Of a stretch of DNA of 64,000 nt, positions 27,201 to 35,645 are shown piece after piece. Source of the stretch: JASSUD01 sp031963005 (GTDB lineage: Bacteria > Pseudomonadota > Gammaproteobacteria > Burkholderiales > Burkholderiaceae); the NCBI GenBank assembly GCA_031963005.1, contig JASSUL010000002.1, positions 62,001 to 126,000 on the forward strand, given 5' to 3'. The notes below the pieces were generated by a model that was not told where the DNA came from, made no database searches, and saw only the letters and a list, made by a program, of their open reading frames with translations. The stretch's first letter is position 1; each line of letters starts with the position of its first letter. Both the position numbers and the translations under genes were made by a program.

Positions 27201-27293
27201 AATAATTTTCAAGGAAATAAATACTATTCTATATGCGAAAAAAATGCAGATCTCTCTCTTATTAAAAAATTTAGTAATTTACTAAAAAAATAA
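24225..27293 (+). CDS. Large F-box-like protein with 322-codon tandem duplication
   Basis: A 1022-residue AT-rich protein starting MTKISNYLHPS behind AGGA. Residues 26-60 (RILTLPPEITERFVAKLDKQ and following) resemble an F-box: LPPEI, then a hydrophobic helix and a later Val/Phe pattern. The rest is Leu/Lys/Glu-rich and predicted all-alpha, suggesting HEAT- or ARM-like helices. Residues about 201-520 are repeated at about 523-840, with nucleotide offset 966 and near identity, for example FSVKVLVDKSEVEEEFLGKT in both. A third partial repeat (QFAISIGKLETETM; QFANSIKKLKTQAM) follows. There is no signal peptide or membrane helix. F-box proteins act in eukaryotic SCF ubiquitin ligases, so a secreted host effector is a reasonable inference. 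Confidence 0.8.
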   Translation: MTKISNYLHPSFPTSAPTEVSKENRILTLPPEITERFVAKLDKQSSNNFAFAVSGIPIKNLKSKKIDNLKLMIFLINKRAIIPELFYEALCDLVKNNIENLKLVLEAYSKHPLKENKLILNINFIQLLNCATKEKDEKAIQKKVEEFNALLNSEKIKTLQSDHSSQRVLSKESIALIKIAFGNFKKIQKDLQKDILKLMINVVGHTEEKKSPPLNATFMQSIMHTLHENYRINFITKFIQTNPDLLEEYSSNLEALKELIDSLKLLPDNDLEQGFDYVMQYLALSMQRNPNKWISEYIKYEVPHYHHLECKISIFEMLMEKITEFPESKHGALFISLIPVLTRTLSVRERAFDEEFKANKARSLLEKIELSLLSKKALPIMPMPSNFSVKVLVDKSEVEEEFLGKTFYPSINAWDLKKLASYFLVFDDKVGSNQLLRILNFLTENMSRVNDKDIGNFLIIYLRLMPAVETSSAKDNYLKVLKDNFHRISDDHITAVLVQLAKSIKYLKTEDDLWGSFLNLTDHLVGHTEEKISPPLNATPMQSIINSLDKKYRISFITEFIKTEPDLLEEYSSNLGALKELIDSLKFLPDNDLEWGFDYVMQYLVLSMGQNSNKWISEYIKYEGKSYPAVCKIAILRTLMEKITEFPESKHGALFISLIPVLTRTLSAREGAFNEEFKANEARSLLEKIEFSLLSKKALPIMPMPSNFSVKVLVDKSEVEEEFLGKTFYPLINAWDLKELASYFLGFDDKVGSNQLLRILNFLTENMSRVNDKDIGDFLKNYLRLMPALEAELTLEADSAKDTFFKVLEDNFPRISDDHIAEVLRQFAISIGKLETETMQQASVDLFKEKIPKNLNSPIVTVLAQFANSIKKLKTQAMRQASLDLLSEKMRDISAGYAEETMQISNTQDNLVRILEEFINYRLDFKDKKYDTSIIDFLEKTIAHIKSKDSAKNKPLSAWETLSEISKKTKELSEELRNPLIKLIQIYVKNPKNNFQGNKYYSICEKNADLSLIKKFSNLLKK

Positions 27294-27329
27294 TACTTAT
27301 TCTGAAGAAAAACAGCGAATCGTCTAATC

Positions 27330-27399
27330 AAGGAGGCAATGGTGGCAAGTTTGAATTTGAAAAAGTTCAATCTGATAAAAGAAGCCACCATTGCCCCTT
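27330..27399. repeat. Inverted repeat downstream of the F-box-like gene
   Basis: AAGGAGGCAATGGTGGC (27330-27346) and GCCACCATTGCCCCTT (27384-27399) are inverted copies; the inner 12 bp GGCAATGGTGGC pair perfectly. The 37-base loop itself contains TTGAA/TTCAA. It lies 37 bases after the stop of the large protein and 49 bases before the ISNCY relic. It may be a terminator (no T-run follows) or the end of the insertion sequence. Confidence 0.6.
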
Positions 27400-27447
27400 A
27401 AGAACGTATCAATTTTATAATGAGATTTTTGTATTGTATGCTGACTC

Positions 27448-28180
27448 CTAGAGCAGAGCGTTACTCCGTAAGTAAGCCATGGCCAGCGACGAGAAATGCA
27501 ATGAAAAATGCTCCACATTCAAATCATCGGTTGTGAATTCACGTTGTTTCTTGGCCTCTGTTTTACGCTTTTTCTGATTCGGTGCTATGCCTTGGTTAGA
27601 TCTTGACGGAGAACCAGATGTAGGTCTGTTATCACGTTGGGTTTGCATGCATTGCGCAACCTGCAGAACATGGCTCAACCGTTTATGCTCAACCACTGCC
27701 CCTTGATTGATCTCAGACAGTCTGTCATAGAGTCGATAGGGAAGGGAAGCACCATTAGCCCGTAACTCAATACGGCCGTTAGGATATTCGTAGACTTCGA
27801 TGTACTGGTTAATCAGTTTGCGGGTCATATCTGTGTCATCTAGCAGATAGATCACTCGATCATATTGCACTGTTAGCGAGCGCGTTACACAGCGGGGCTG
27901 GCGCCATGTCAAAATGATTTCGAGGTCCTCATTTTCGCGCAACAGCCGATGGGCATTGAAATTGCTCTTAGGCGGCTTTGCGAAACGTGCATTGAAATCG
28001 GCAATAAAGTGCGGTGCAAAAGCATTCGCTGCTTCTTTGGTGTAGATGCCACGTAGTCGAAGTTCTTTGAGCAAGCGGTCTTGCAGCGTAAGGTTGGCAT
28101 GCTCAACACATCCCTTGGCTTGCCTGGAGTTTGCGCAAATGCCTTCGATATTCAGCTCGTACATGGCGCGACCAAAGTGT
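27448..28180 (-). pseudogene. ISNCY-type transposase, C-terminal relic
   Basis: The frame reads like the C-terminal half of an ISNCY-family (IS1202-like) transposase: RAMYELNIEGICANSRQAKG with the catalytic-core region, then ANLTLQDRLLKELRLRGI, FIADFNARFAKPP, SLTVQYDRVIYLLDD and GAVVEHKRLSHVLQVAQCMQ. The expected Arg-Val-Glu-Arg after QAKG reads CVEHA, and the N-terminal 200 or more residues (HTH and first Asp) are missing. The nominal start at 28209 lies in unrelated sequence. It separates the F-box-like gene from hldE. Confidence 0.85.
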
Positions 28181-28393
28181 GTTGACCCTGACAAAATATT
28201 TCGGACCATTCAAAAGTAGAAAAATTTGGTCAGTATCATCAGGGCCAAGACACCAATCTGATTTTTTGGGTTTTTTATGAGTAAATAATCGGCGATGAAG
28301 TGAAGTTTGGTAGACAGGTAGAGTCATGCCAAACTTATGCATTGCATGGTGCGCAAACAGCGGTTATTTCGCTTTGAGTAGGTGAGCAGAGGC

Positions 28394-29398
28394 CTATTTG
28401 CTAGGAAAGAGTTCATCGTATTGCACATGCGCAGTTCCTAATTTACCCACTACGATTCCTGCTGCACGATTAGCATAGGTAATGGCTTCGTGTAGTGGTA
28501 CATGGGCGCCTAGTAGTGCTGCTAGAGTGGCAATGATGGTGTCGCCGGCACCTGAAACGTCATAGACCTCTTTGGCTTCGGTGGCTACATGAACAACGCC
28601 TTGATCCGTGTAGAGGGAGGCTCCTTCTTCGGAGCGTGTGAGGAATAGTGCTTCGATACTCAGTTCTTTACGCAGGGCGGTGATACGTGTTTGTAAATCG
28701 CTTTCTGAATGCCAGTCGCCAATGATTGGTCGTAGTTCTGCACGGTTGGGCGTAAGGATCGTGGCGCCTGCGTATTGCTTCCAATCTGTGCCTTTGGGGT
28801 CGATTAGAATGATTTTGCCTGCGCGGCGTGCCGCAGCGATGAGGGTGGCGCTATGTAGTAGCGCGCCTTTTGCATAGTCTGAAAGCAGGACGATATCGTG
28901 TTCTGGAAGCAGTGCAATGAAGCGCTTTTGAGCGCGTTGTAAGGCATCTAGCGCTGGAGGTTCTTCAAAATCTACGCGTAGTAATTGTTGTTGGCGGGAG
29001 ATGACCCGCAATTTTAGTATGGTTTTCAGTGCTGGATCTTGATGCGCATGCGCTTGTATGCCGCTGGTTTTGAGCAATGCGGCTAGATCGTCACCAACGG
29101 AGTCTTTGCCAAAGACGCATACAAGGCTAGCCTGTGCGCCGAGCGCGCTAACATTATTGGCCACATTGGCGGCTCCGCCTAATCGTTCTTCTATGCGGCG
29201 TGCATGGACTATAGGAACGGGAGCTTCTGGAGAAATACGTTCTACATCTCCAAACCAATAGCGGTCCAGCATCACATCCCCTGCAATCAATACGCGGGTG
29301 TTTTGCAGCCTTTCACGCAAGGTGGAAAGAGAAAAAGAAGTGTCTGTTGTATGGTCAAGCGCAGAAGCCATGGAGGCAGATAAAGCAAAGTCTTGCAT
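28394..29398 (-). CDS. hldE: D-glycero-beta-D-manno-heptose-7-phosphate kinase
   Basis: This PfkB-family kinase phosphorylates heptose-7-phosphate at C1 for the lipopolysaccharide inner core. The 334-residue protein corresponds to the N-terminal (RfaE1) domain only; betaproteobacteria encode the adenylyltransferase domain separately. Motifs: VLIAGDVMLDRYWFGDVERISPEAPVPIV, GGAANVANNVSALG, and the PfkB catalytic signature VYDVSGAGDTIIATLAALLG with the base Asp. The first 25 residues are an extra Ser/Thr-rich leader. The epimerase gene hldD, the usual neighbour, is absent from the window, replaced by the F-box/IS insert. Confidence 0.95.
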   Translation of the reverse strand: MQDFALSASMASALDHTTDTSFSLSTLRERLQNTRVLIAGDVMLDRYWFGDVERISPEAPVPIVHARRIEERLGGAANVANNVSALGAQASLVCVFGKDSVGDDLAALLKTSGIQAHAHQDPALKTILKLRVISRQQQLLRVDFEEPPALDALQRAQKRFIALLPEHDIVLLSDYAKGALLHSATLIAAARRAGKIILIDPKGTDWKQYAGATILTPNRAELRPIIGDWHSESDLQTRITALRKELSIEALFLTRSEEGASLYTDQGVVHVATEAKEVYDVSGAGDTIIATLAALLGAHVPLHEAITYANRAAGIVVGKLGTAHVQYDELFPSK

Positions 29399-29576
29399 AG
29401 AGGTTGCGGTGCTAAATAGAGAAACAGTGTCGCGCGTTATTAACCGCGCGGGCGTTGATTGGCAAACTTCTCTGTTTGTTGTGGGGTAGATTATAGTTAT
29501 TGATGGGATCTCTAGTCTCTATATCATTTTGTATACATTGCAAAGAAGTCCGTATGTCCTGTTAGAATCTGCCTCT

Positions 29577-30284
29577 ATGAAAAATATCGTTATTCTTATT
29601 TCAGGACGTGGCAGCAATATGGAGGCAATTATCGATGCCTCCAAACGCGAAGGGTGGCCTGCAAGGATTGCCGGAGTGATCTCGGACCGCCCCCAAGCTG
29701 CTGGCCTGGCCTATGCTCGTGCACAAGGTATTCCTGTTGCCGTAGTGCCTGCTCACGCGTATACGGATCGTTTAGATTTTGATCAGGCGCTTATTGCAGC
29801 GATTGAGCCTTTCTCGCCCGATGTGGTGGTGTTGGCGGGGTTTATGCGCGTGTTAGGTGAGCCGTTTGTTACGCACTATGCAGGGCGTTTGCTCAATGTG
29901 CATCCTTCATTATTGCCGGCATTTAAGGGCTTGCATACACACCAAAGAGCATTGGATGCCGGTGTTAAAGTCCATGGCGTCACGGTACATTTTGTTACGG
30001 CAGCATTAGACGATGGGCCTATTATGGGGCAAGCCGTCGTGCCTGTTTTACCGGGAGATACGGCGCCCATGCTTGGGCAGCGTGTATTAGCTGCAGAACA
30101 TATTCTATACCCACGCATTATTCGCTCGCTGGTGATGGAGAAAATAAAATTGGTGGGGAATCAGGTCATAGTAGAAGATGTGGCTTATCCCCCTTATCTC
30201 TTTATGGACTCCATAGAAAATCTGCTTCATACCGCTCAAGATGTGTCAGAAAAGGTATCGTTTATAAATAGTGAAAATTTGTGA
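29577..30284 (+). CDS. purN: Phosphoribosylglycinamide formyltransferase
   Basis: PurN transfers a formyl group from 10-formyl-THF to GAR in purine synthesis. The start at ATG 29577 (MKNIVILISGRGSNMEAII) matches the family; the upstream extension to 29529 is not conserved. Motifs: SGRGSNMEAI, VVVLAGFMRVLGEPFV, the catalytic NVHPSLLPAFKGLHTHQRALDAG (Asn/His) and VHGVTVHFVTAALDDGPIMGQ with the catalytic Asp. The 235 residues include a C-terminal tail about 20 residues beyond the enterobacterial enzyme. It overlaps the next gene by four bases, so the two are translationally coupled. Confidence 0.97.
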   Translation: MKNIVILISGRGSNMEAIIDASKREGWPARIAGVISDRPQAAGLAYARAQGIPVAVVPAHAYTDRLDFDQALIAAIEPFSPDVVVLAGFMRVLGEPFVTHYAGRLLNVHPSLLPAFKGLHTHQRALDAGVKVHGVTVHFVTAALDDGPIMGQAVVPVLPGDTAPMLGQRVLAAEHILYPRIIRSLVMEKIKLVGNQVIVEDVAYPPYLFMDSIENLLHTAQDVSEKVSFINSENL

Positions 30285-31780
30285 CCCCCCCTTTTTCTCC
30301 CCAGTCGGCATATATGCAGCGTAGTCTGAAACCTGCAGCAATTGCTAGTCTTATCCCCTCTGTTCACACTGCGTTAAGTCAGGTATTGCGTTTTACAGGA
30401 CCTGCTGATCGTGCCGTAGAGCGTTTTTTTCAAACCCATCCCCAATTAGGGGCCACAGAGCGAGCATGTATTGCGCATGCCGTTTTTGCTGCGTTGCGCT
30501 ATTTAGTTGAATGGACGTATCTTGCTTGGGAACCGATAGACATCAATAAGAGTCTATGGGTAGAGCCAGTAGATGCGCATGCATGGTCGACCTTTTTTGC
30601 ACAGGCTCCTGCATCGTTGCTTCGGCGCCTAACTCTGCAGAGCCTTGCGCATACGCTGGGCCATGAATCCGTATGTGCTGCGCTAGATGCCGCGCAGGCG
30701 AGTTGGTTAGCGGAAAATGCCTTGCATGCTTCAGAGCGATTACGTGCAGCTTTTGCAGCGCCTGAATTTCTCAATTTTCCAACATGGTTGGCTGAAATAT
30801 TACATGCACAATGTGCGCCATCGGAACGTGCTGAATGTGCACAGGCTTTACTAGCAAATGCGCCGGTCGATTTGCGCACGAATACGCTACGCGCTAATCG
30901 TTCTGAAGTACTTGAGGCGCTGGCCGCACAGAATATAGAGGCATTATCAACGTCCTATGCGCCTTTGGGTATACGCGTGAGAGGGAATCCTTCACTGACC
31001 AAATTATCGGCTGGACCCGTTGGCACAGCCTTTCAAGAAGGTTGGTTCGAAGTACAAGATGAAGGCAGTCAATTGCTCACGCATCTTGTGGCCCCTAAAC
31101 GCGGGCAGACCGTTATAGACTTTTGCGCTGGAGCGGGAGGTAAAACTTTAGCGCTAGGTGCGCTGATGCGCTCGACGGGACGTTTATATGCATTGGATGT
31201 AGATCCTAAGCGTTTGGCTAAATTGGAGGCTAGGCGGGTACGGAGTGGTTTGTCGAATGTGCATGCGATGCGGATAGAGAGCGAGCACGACCGTAAATTA
31301 ATGCGTTTTATAGGTCCTTTGGAAGGGAAAGCAGATCGTGTACTGGTCGATGCCCCCTGCAGTGGATTGGGGACGTTGCGGCGACAACCCGATTTAAAAT
31401 GGCGTTATACCGTCGCTTCGGTCTCGGAGTTTGCCACTCGCCAGCGTTCTATTTTGTCTAGTGCAGCACGGCTCGTGAAAATAGGTGGGCGATTAATTTA
31501 CGCTACATGTAGTTTTTTAGAGCAGGAAAATGAGGAGGTGGTTGCCGATTTTCTCGCAGAACATCCCCAGTTTCGCTTGTTATCCGCTCGATCGATTTTG
31601 ACTGCGCAGCACATTCATTTGCCTGCATCCCCGGCTTCTTCACAGGGGTCTTTGCATGCAGAGGGATATCGGTGTTTTAGTGAAATCGATGTATTGAAAT
31701 TATGGCCGCATCGTGACGGTACAGATGCTTTTTTCGCTGCCGTGATGGAGCGTATTTCTGTTCCAGTATCTAGCATCTAG
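30281..31780 (+). CDS. RsmB/NOP-family RNA cytosine-C5 methyltransferase
   Basis: A SAM-dependent rRNA m5C methyltransferase of the RsmB class. The GTG at 30281 overlaps the purN stop (GTGA); an ATG lies at 30314. The 499-residue protein has an N-terminal NusB-like helical region (to about 190) and a Rossmann methyltransferase domain. That domain carries motif I (VIDFCAGAGGKTLALGALM), motif IV with Cys (VDAPCSGLGTLRRQPDLKW) and motif VI with the catalytic Cys (RLIYATCSFLEQENE). In Burkholderia this gene also follows purN. The exact target cytosine is not known from sequence. Confidence 0.9.
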   Translation: MTPPFSPQSAYMQRSLKPAAIASLIPSVHTALSQVLRFTGPADRAVERFFQTHPQLGATERACIAHAVFAALRYLVEWTYLAWEPIDINKSLWVEPVDAHAWSTFFAQAPASLLRRLTLQSLAHTLGHESVCAALDAAQASWLAENALHASERLRAAFAAPEFLNFPTWLAEILHAQCAPSERAECAQALLANAPVDLRTNTLRANRSEVLEALAAQNIEALSTSYAPLGIRVRGNPSLTKLSAGPVGTAFQEGWFEVQDEGSQLLTHLVAPKRGQTVIDFCAGAGGKTLALGALMRSTGRLYALDVDPKRLAKLEARRVRSGLSNVHAMRIESEHDRKLMRFIGPLEGKADRVLVDAPCSGLGTLRRQPDLKWRYTVASVSEFATRQRSILSSAARLVKIGGRLIYATCSFLEQENEEVVADFLAEHPQFRLLSARSILTAQHIHLPASPASSQGSLHAEGYRCFSEIDVLKLWPHRDGTDAFFAAVMERISVPVSSI

Positions 31781-32023
31781 GTAGTAAATGCGCTTCGCGC
31801 GATGTGTTCTAAGCGACTTGTATTCTCGAACACGGTTTACGGGAGGGCATGACATTGCCGGTTGGTCAACGAAGAAGGGTGCATCTAGTATGTACATACC
31901 TAATCCAGGTATATAGGATAAGAATATAGGTATTATCTAAACCGCAAGATATCCTGCATCTATCGCAGACCCTCTATAATAGCGATAGCAAAATATACTA
32001 TTCCATTTTTACGAGGCTTATCA

Positions 32024-33241
32024 TTGGATAACCGAATACTCCATTTCTTAGCGCACGGTTTGGTGCAAGGTTCTTTTTGGCAGATTGTTTTATATACGTT
32101 GATCATGACGCATATTACAATCATAGGTGTCACCGTCTATTTGCATCGTAGCCAAGCCCACCGAGCTTTAGATGTGCATCCTGCATTGGCGCATTTCTTT
32201 CGTTTTTGGCTATGGATGACATCAGGCATGGTCACTAGCCAATGGGTTGCCATTCATCGCAAACATCATGCCAAATGCGAGACGGAAGAAGATCCGCATA
32301 GCCCCCAAACACGTGGCATTCGTAAGGTGTTATTAGAAGGGGCGGAGCTGTATCGCACAGAATGCGCGAACCAAGAAACGATGACTAGGTATGGGTATGG
32401 CACTCCGAATGATTGGCTAGAGCGTAATCTGTACGCCAAGTATTCGATTTTGGGAGTGTCTTTTATGATGGTGATTAACCTACTCCTATTTGGTCCGATT
32501 GGTTTGACTATCTGGGCAGTGCAAATGGCCTGGATCCCTTTTTGGGCAGCGGGTGTTGTGAATGGTCTCGCACATTATTGGGGATATCGCAACTACCACA
32601 GCGCCGATGCTAGCACCAATATTTTTCCTCTGGGTATTATCATTGGCGGGGAAGAGCTACATAACAACCACCATACCTTTGCTACGTCGGCGAAACTATC
32701 GTCAAAATGGTATGAATTTGACCTAGGTTGGTTATATATCCGCGTATTTTCTATGCTGGGTTTGGCCAAAATTAAACGGGTAGCGCCTGTTCCCAAACTG
32801 CAGTCTGCAAAATCTGTGCTCGATTTTGACACTTTGCAAGCGGTGCTTTCTAATCGCTATGAAGTGATGAGCCGATATGTGAAGACACTCAAGCAAGCAT
32901 ATCGTCAAGAGTTAGTGCATTTGCGCGCTGCCGCTTCAACCGAAAAATGCAGTCAAAAATGTAGTCACTACGCCCTTTTCAAAAGTGCACGCAAGTGGTT
33001 CCATCGAGATGAAACAAGCTTAAATGCACCGCAGAAGGCCCAACTTCCGGATATTTTGGAAAACAGTGCTGCACTCAATACTTTTTATGAATTACGCACC
33101 GAGCTGAGTAGGCTTTGGGAGCGCTCCACGGCTACGCGTGAACAACTTTTACAGCAACTGCAAGATTGGTGTACACGTGCTGAAGCGAGTGGAATTAAAG
33201 CATTACAGGAATTCTCCTGGCGACTAAGGCGTTACGCTTAG
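32024..33241 (+). CDS. Membrane fatty-acid (acyl-CoA delta-9 type) desaturase
   Basis: An integral di-iron desaturase that introduces double bonds into membrane lipid acyl chains. Translation starts at TTG 32024, seven bases after GAGG. The three His boxes are intact: HRSQAH near residue 43, HRKHH near residue 86 and HNNHH near residue 212. Membrane helices flank them (FWQIVLYTLIMTHITIIGVTVY; FMMVINLLLFGPIGLTIWAV). The 405-residue length includes a charged cytoplasmic tail of about 145 residues, longer than in simple desaturases but as in Burkholderia homologues. The preceding 240 bases hold no gene. Confidence 0.93.
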   Translation: MDNRILHFLAHGLVQGSFWQIVLYTLIMTHITIIGVTVYLHRSQAHRALDVHPALAHFFRFWLWMTSGMVTSQWVAIHRKHHAKCETEEDPHSPQTRGIRKVLLEGAELYRTECANQETMTRYGYGTPNDWLERNLYAKYSILGVSFMMVINLLLFGPIGLTIWAVQMAWIPFWAAGVVNGLAHYWGYRNYHSADASTNIFPLGIIIGGEELHNNHHTFATSAKLSSKWYEFDLGWLYIRVFSMLGLAKIKRVAPVPKLQSAKSVLDFDTLQAVLSNRYEVMSRYVKTLKQAYRQELVHLRAAASTEKCSQKCSHYALFKSARKWFHRDETSLNAPQKAQLPDILENSAALNTFYELRTELSRLWERSTATREQLLQQLQDWCTRAEASGIKALQEFSWRLRRYA

Positions 33242-33318
33242 CGCTTGCTGAATTTCTATATGCATGTGTTTATGTAGGGCCGATTTTTCATTCGACTTTT
33301 TCGTGTGTTAAGTGCCCA

Positions 33319-33462
33319 TAGAACCTGTTTAGTATTTTCCAAAAGGTTCCTATTTAGGGGAGCAGGAGCGCAGGGACCGGAACTGTACTTTTGTACAGTG
33401 AGGATCCCGAGCACCGCACGACCCCGAAGAGGGGCCTTTTGGGAGATACTAAACAGGTTCTA
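33319..33462. repeat. Inverted-repeat element upstream of nadA
   Basis: 144 bases with 28-base terminal inverted repeats (two mismatches): TAGAACCTGTTTAGTATTTT at the left and the complement of TAGAACCTGTTTAGTATCTC at the right. The core holds GGGGAGCAGGAGCGCAGGGA and the palindrome TGTACTTTTGTACA, and is shared in reverse orientation with the element at 9172-9329. It ends 22 bases before the nadA start codon. Confidence 0.9.
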
Positions 33463-33484
33463 CAGCGCCTTTAAAGATTTATAT

Positions 33485-34672
33485 ATGGTTATTTCGTCTG
33501 TAAACACTTCTGAAAAAGTGATTGAATTCGATACGGTTCAAGTTAACCCTGCTCAGAGAAACCAACTTCAACGCAGTACTATGGAAGCATGGGCTAAGCT
33601 CCCTGTGGCACTTAGTGCAGAGGAATCGGCTGTGCTCAAAGCACGGATTCGCGCAGCGCTTGCGCGAGAAAATACCGTACTCGTTGCGCACTATTATGTC
33701 GATCCTGAAATACAGGAGCTTGCTGAAGAAACCGGCGGTTGCGTTGGGGATTCATTAGAGATGGCACGCTTTGGACGCGACCATGCAGCGCAAAACCTGA
33801 TCGTCGCTGGTGTGCGTTTTATGGGGGAAACCGCAAAAATATTAAGCCCCGAAAAGCATGTATGGATGCTGGATTTAGATGCCACGTGTTCTCTTGATTT
33901 GGGCTGTCCCATTGGAGAATTTAATACATTTTGCGATGCGCATCCGGATCGTGTCGTCGTCGTCTATGCAAATACCAGCGCGGCCGTAAAAGCCCGTGCA
34001 GATTGGGTGGTGACCTCTTCTGTAGGACTTGCGATCGTCGCGCATTTACATGCTTTAGGTAAAAAAATATTGTGGGGGCCAGATCGGCATTTAGGGAGTT
34101 ATATTCAAAACCAAACTGGTGCGGATATGCTGCTATGGCCTGGATCGTGTGTCGTGCATGATGAGTTTAAAGGCATCGAATTAGGCCTGCTGCGCGCGCA
34201 GCATCCTCGTGCAGCGATTTTAGTGCATCCTGAATCTCCTTCAGAGGTGATTGCGCAAGCGGATGTTGTGGGTTCTACTACGCAATTGATCGCGGCTGCG
34301 CAACGCTTGGATGCCACTGAATTTATCGTTGCGACAGATCTGGGCATTTTGTACAAAATGTCTCAAGCCGCTCCTGGTAAACACTTTATTGCCGCGCCTA
34401 CTGCTGGAAAAAGTGCCACATGTAAAAGCTGTGCCCATTGCCCCTGGATGGCCATGAATGGCTTACAAGCATTAGCCGACACCTTGGACGGCATCTCTGA
34501 AGCGCGAACCCCTGGCACGCATGAGATATTGGTTCCGACCGCACTTGGCGAGCGTGCTCGTCAACCCCTGCAGCGCATGCTGGACTTTGCTCAACAACAT
34601 GGCACTGCAGTACGTACCAGTGGGAATTTCGCAAAAGATCAAACGATGTTTGCACAAGTGGGGTCTGCTTGA
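33485..34672 (+). CDS. nadA: Quinolinate synthase A
   Basis: NadA condenses iminoaspartate with dihydroxyacetone phosphate to quinolinate, using a [4Fe-4S] cluster. The frame opens at 33305, but the first 55 codons are translated repeat sequence, so the ATG at 33485 (MVISSVNTSEKVIEF) is preferred. The 395-residue protein has VLVAHYYVDPEIQELAEETGG, cluster ligand Cys in LDATCSLDLGCPIGEF, the ATDLGILYKM motif, and the last ligand in the CKSCAHCPWMAMN block. nadC overlaps its end. nadB is not adjacent. Confidence 0.96.
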   Translation: MVISSVNTSEKVIEFDTVQVNPAQRNQLQRSTMEAWAKLPVALSAEESAVLKARIRAALARENTVLVAHYYVDPEIQELAEETGGCVGDSLEMARFGRDHAAQNLIVAGVRFMGETAKILSPEKHVWMLDLDATCSLDLGCPIGEFNTFCDAHPDRVVVVYANTSAAVKARADWVVTSSVGLAIVAHLHALGKKILWGPDRHLGSYIQNQTGADMLLWPGSCVVHDEFKGIELGLLRAQHPRAAILVHPESPSEVIAQADVVGSTTQLIAAAQRLDATEFIVATDLGILYKMSQAAPGKHFIAAPTAGKSATCKSCAHCPWMAMNGLQALADTLDGISEARTPGTHEILVPTALGERARQPLQRMLDFAQQHGTAVRTSGNFAKDQTMFAQVGSA

Positions 34673-35529
34673 ACGCGCTTTTCTCAGGCTATGGCACAGC
34701 GCTGTCACAAGCTATGATGAGCAGTGTACAAATCGCGCTCGCAGAAGATATAGGGCAAGTGGACCAAACGGGCCAACTTATTGCGGCAACGCAGCTCGGC
34801 GAAGCGCGGGTTATCGTTCGCGAAGCAGCGATACTATGCGGGATCCCTTGGTTTACCGAGGTTTTTCGTCAACTGGATCCCAGCGTCACGATTGACTGGT
34901 TCTCTACCGAAGGGCAAAGCATAGCGGCAGAGCAGACCGTATGTATCTTACGCGGTGCTGCACGCTCTTTATTAAGTGGAGAGCGTGTTGCACTTAATTT
35001 CCTGCAGTTACTCTCTGGGATTGCCACAACCACACAGCGCTATGTACAAGCCATTGCAGGAACTAGCGCACAGATTTTCGACACAAGAAAAACCTTGCCT
35101 GGTCTGCGTTTAGCACAAAAATATGCAGTACGGGTTGGCGGAGGCGAAAATCAGCGACTGGGCTTATATGATGGAATATTAATCAAAGAAAATCATATAG
35201 CAGCTGCGGGTGGGGTAAGCCCCGCGTTAGAAGCGGCCTATGCACTCAATGCCGAAATACCGATACAAATCGAAGTAGAAACGCTGGCCCAACTTGAAGA
35301 AGCCTTAGCGCATCGAGCGCAGCTGATTTTATTAGATAATTTCCCCAAAGAAACTTTGCATACCGCCGTGCATTTGAATGCAAAACGCGCAGTTCTTGAA
35401 GTGTCTGGCGGCGTACAGCTCGATACAGTACGCACCCTCGCACAAACAGGGGTCGACCGTATCTCTATTGGATCACTGACCAAAGACATACGGGCGACAG
35501 ATTTCTCTATGCGCATGCAGGGCAGGTAG
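34669..35529 (+). CDS. nadC: Nicotinate-nucleotide pyrophosphorylase
   Basis: NadC decarboxylates and phosphoribosylates quinolinate to nicotinate mononucleotide. The TTG at 34669 overlaps the nadA TGA by four bases, which would couple translation; a later ATG (34714) would remove 15 residues. The 286-residue protein shows ALAEDIGQVDQTG, RVALNFLQLLSGIAT, the substrate motif DTRKTLPGLRLAQKYAVRVGGGENQR, LYDGILIKENHI, IEVETLAQLEEAL and the C-terminal ISIGSLTKDIRATDFSMRM. It ends the nad operon; no terminator hairpin is obvious. Confidence 0.96.
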   Translation: MNALFSGYGTALSQAMMSSVQIALAEDIGQVDQTGQLIAATQLGEARVIVREAAILCGIPWFTEVFRQLDPSVTIDWFSTEGQSIAAEQTVCILRGAARSLLSGERVALNFLQLLSGIATTTQRYVQAIAGTSAQIFDTRKTLPGLRLAQKYAVRVGGGENQRLGLYDGILIKENHIAAAGGVSPALEAAYALNAEIPIQIEVETLAQLEEALAHRAQLILLDNFPKETLHTAVHLNAKRAVLEVSGGVQLDTVRTLAQTGVDRISIGSLTKDIRATDFSMRMQGR

Positions 35530-35645
35530 GGTGCCTATTGCATTCAAGCACCCCTGTGTTATTGCTCGTTCATTTCTGGCGAATCCACTCTCATTTTATC
35601 TGCTATTTACAATACGTTTACTTCCTCTGCTCCTTGATTTATAAG

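Noticed and set aside
28103..28342. 79-codon frame upstream of the ISNCY relic
   Set aside because: Out of frame with the transposase and without homology; it lies across the relic's broken edge.
33305..33484. N-terminal extension of nadA
   Set aside because: These codons are the inverted-repeat element translated; NadA homology begins after 33485.
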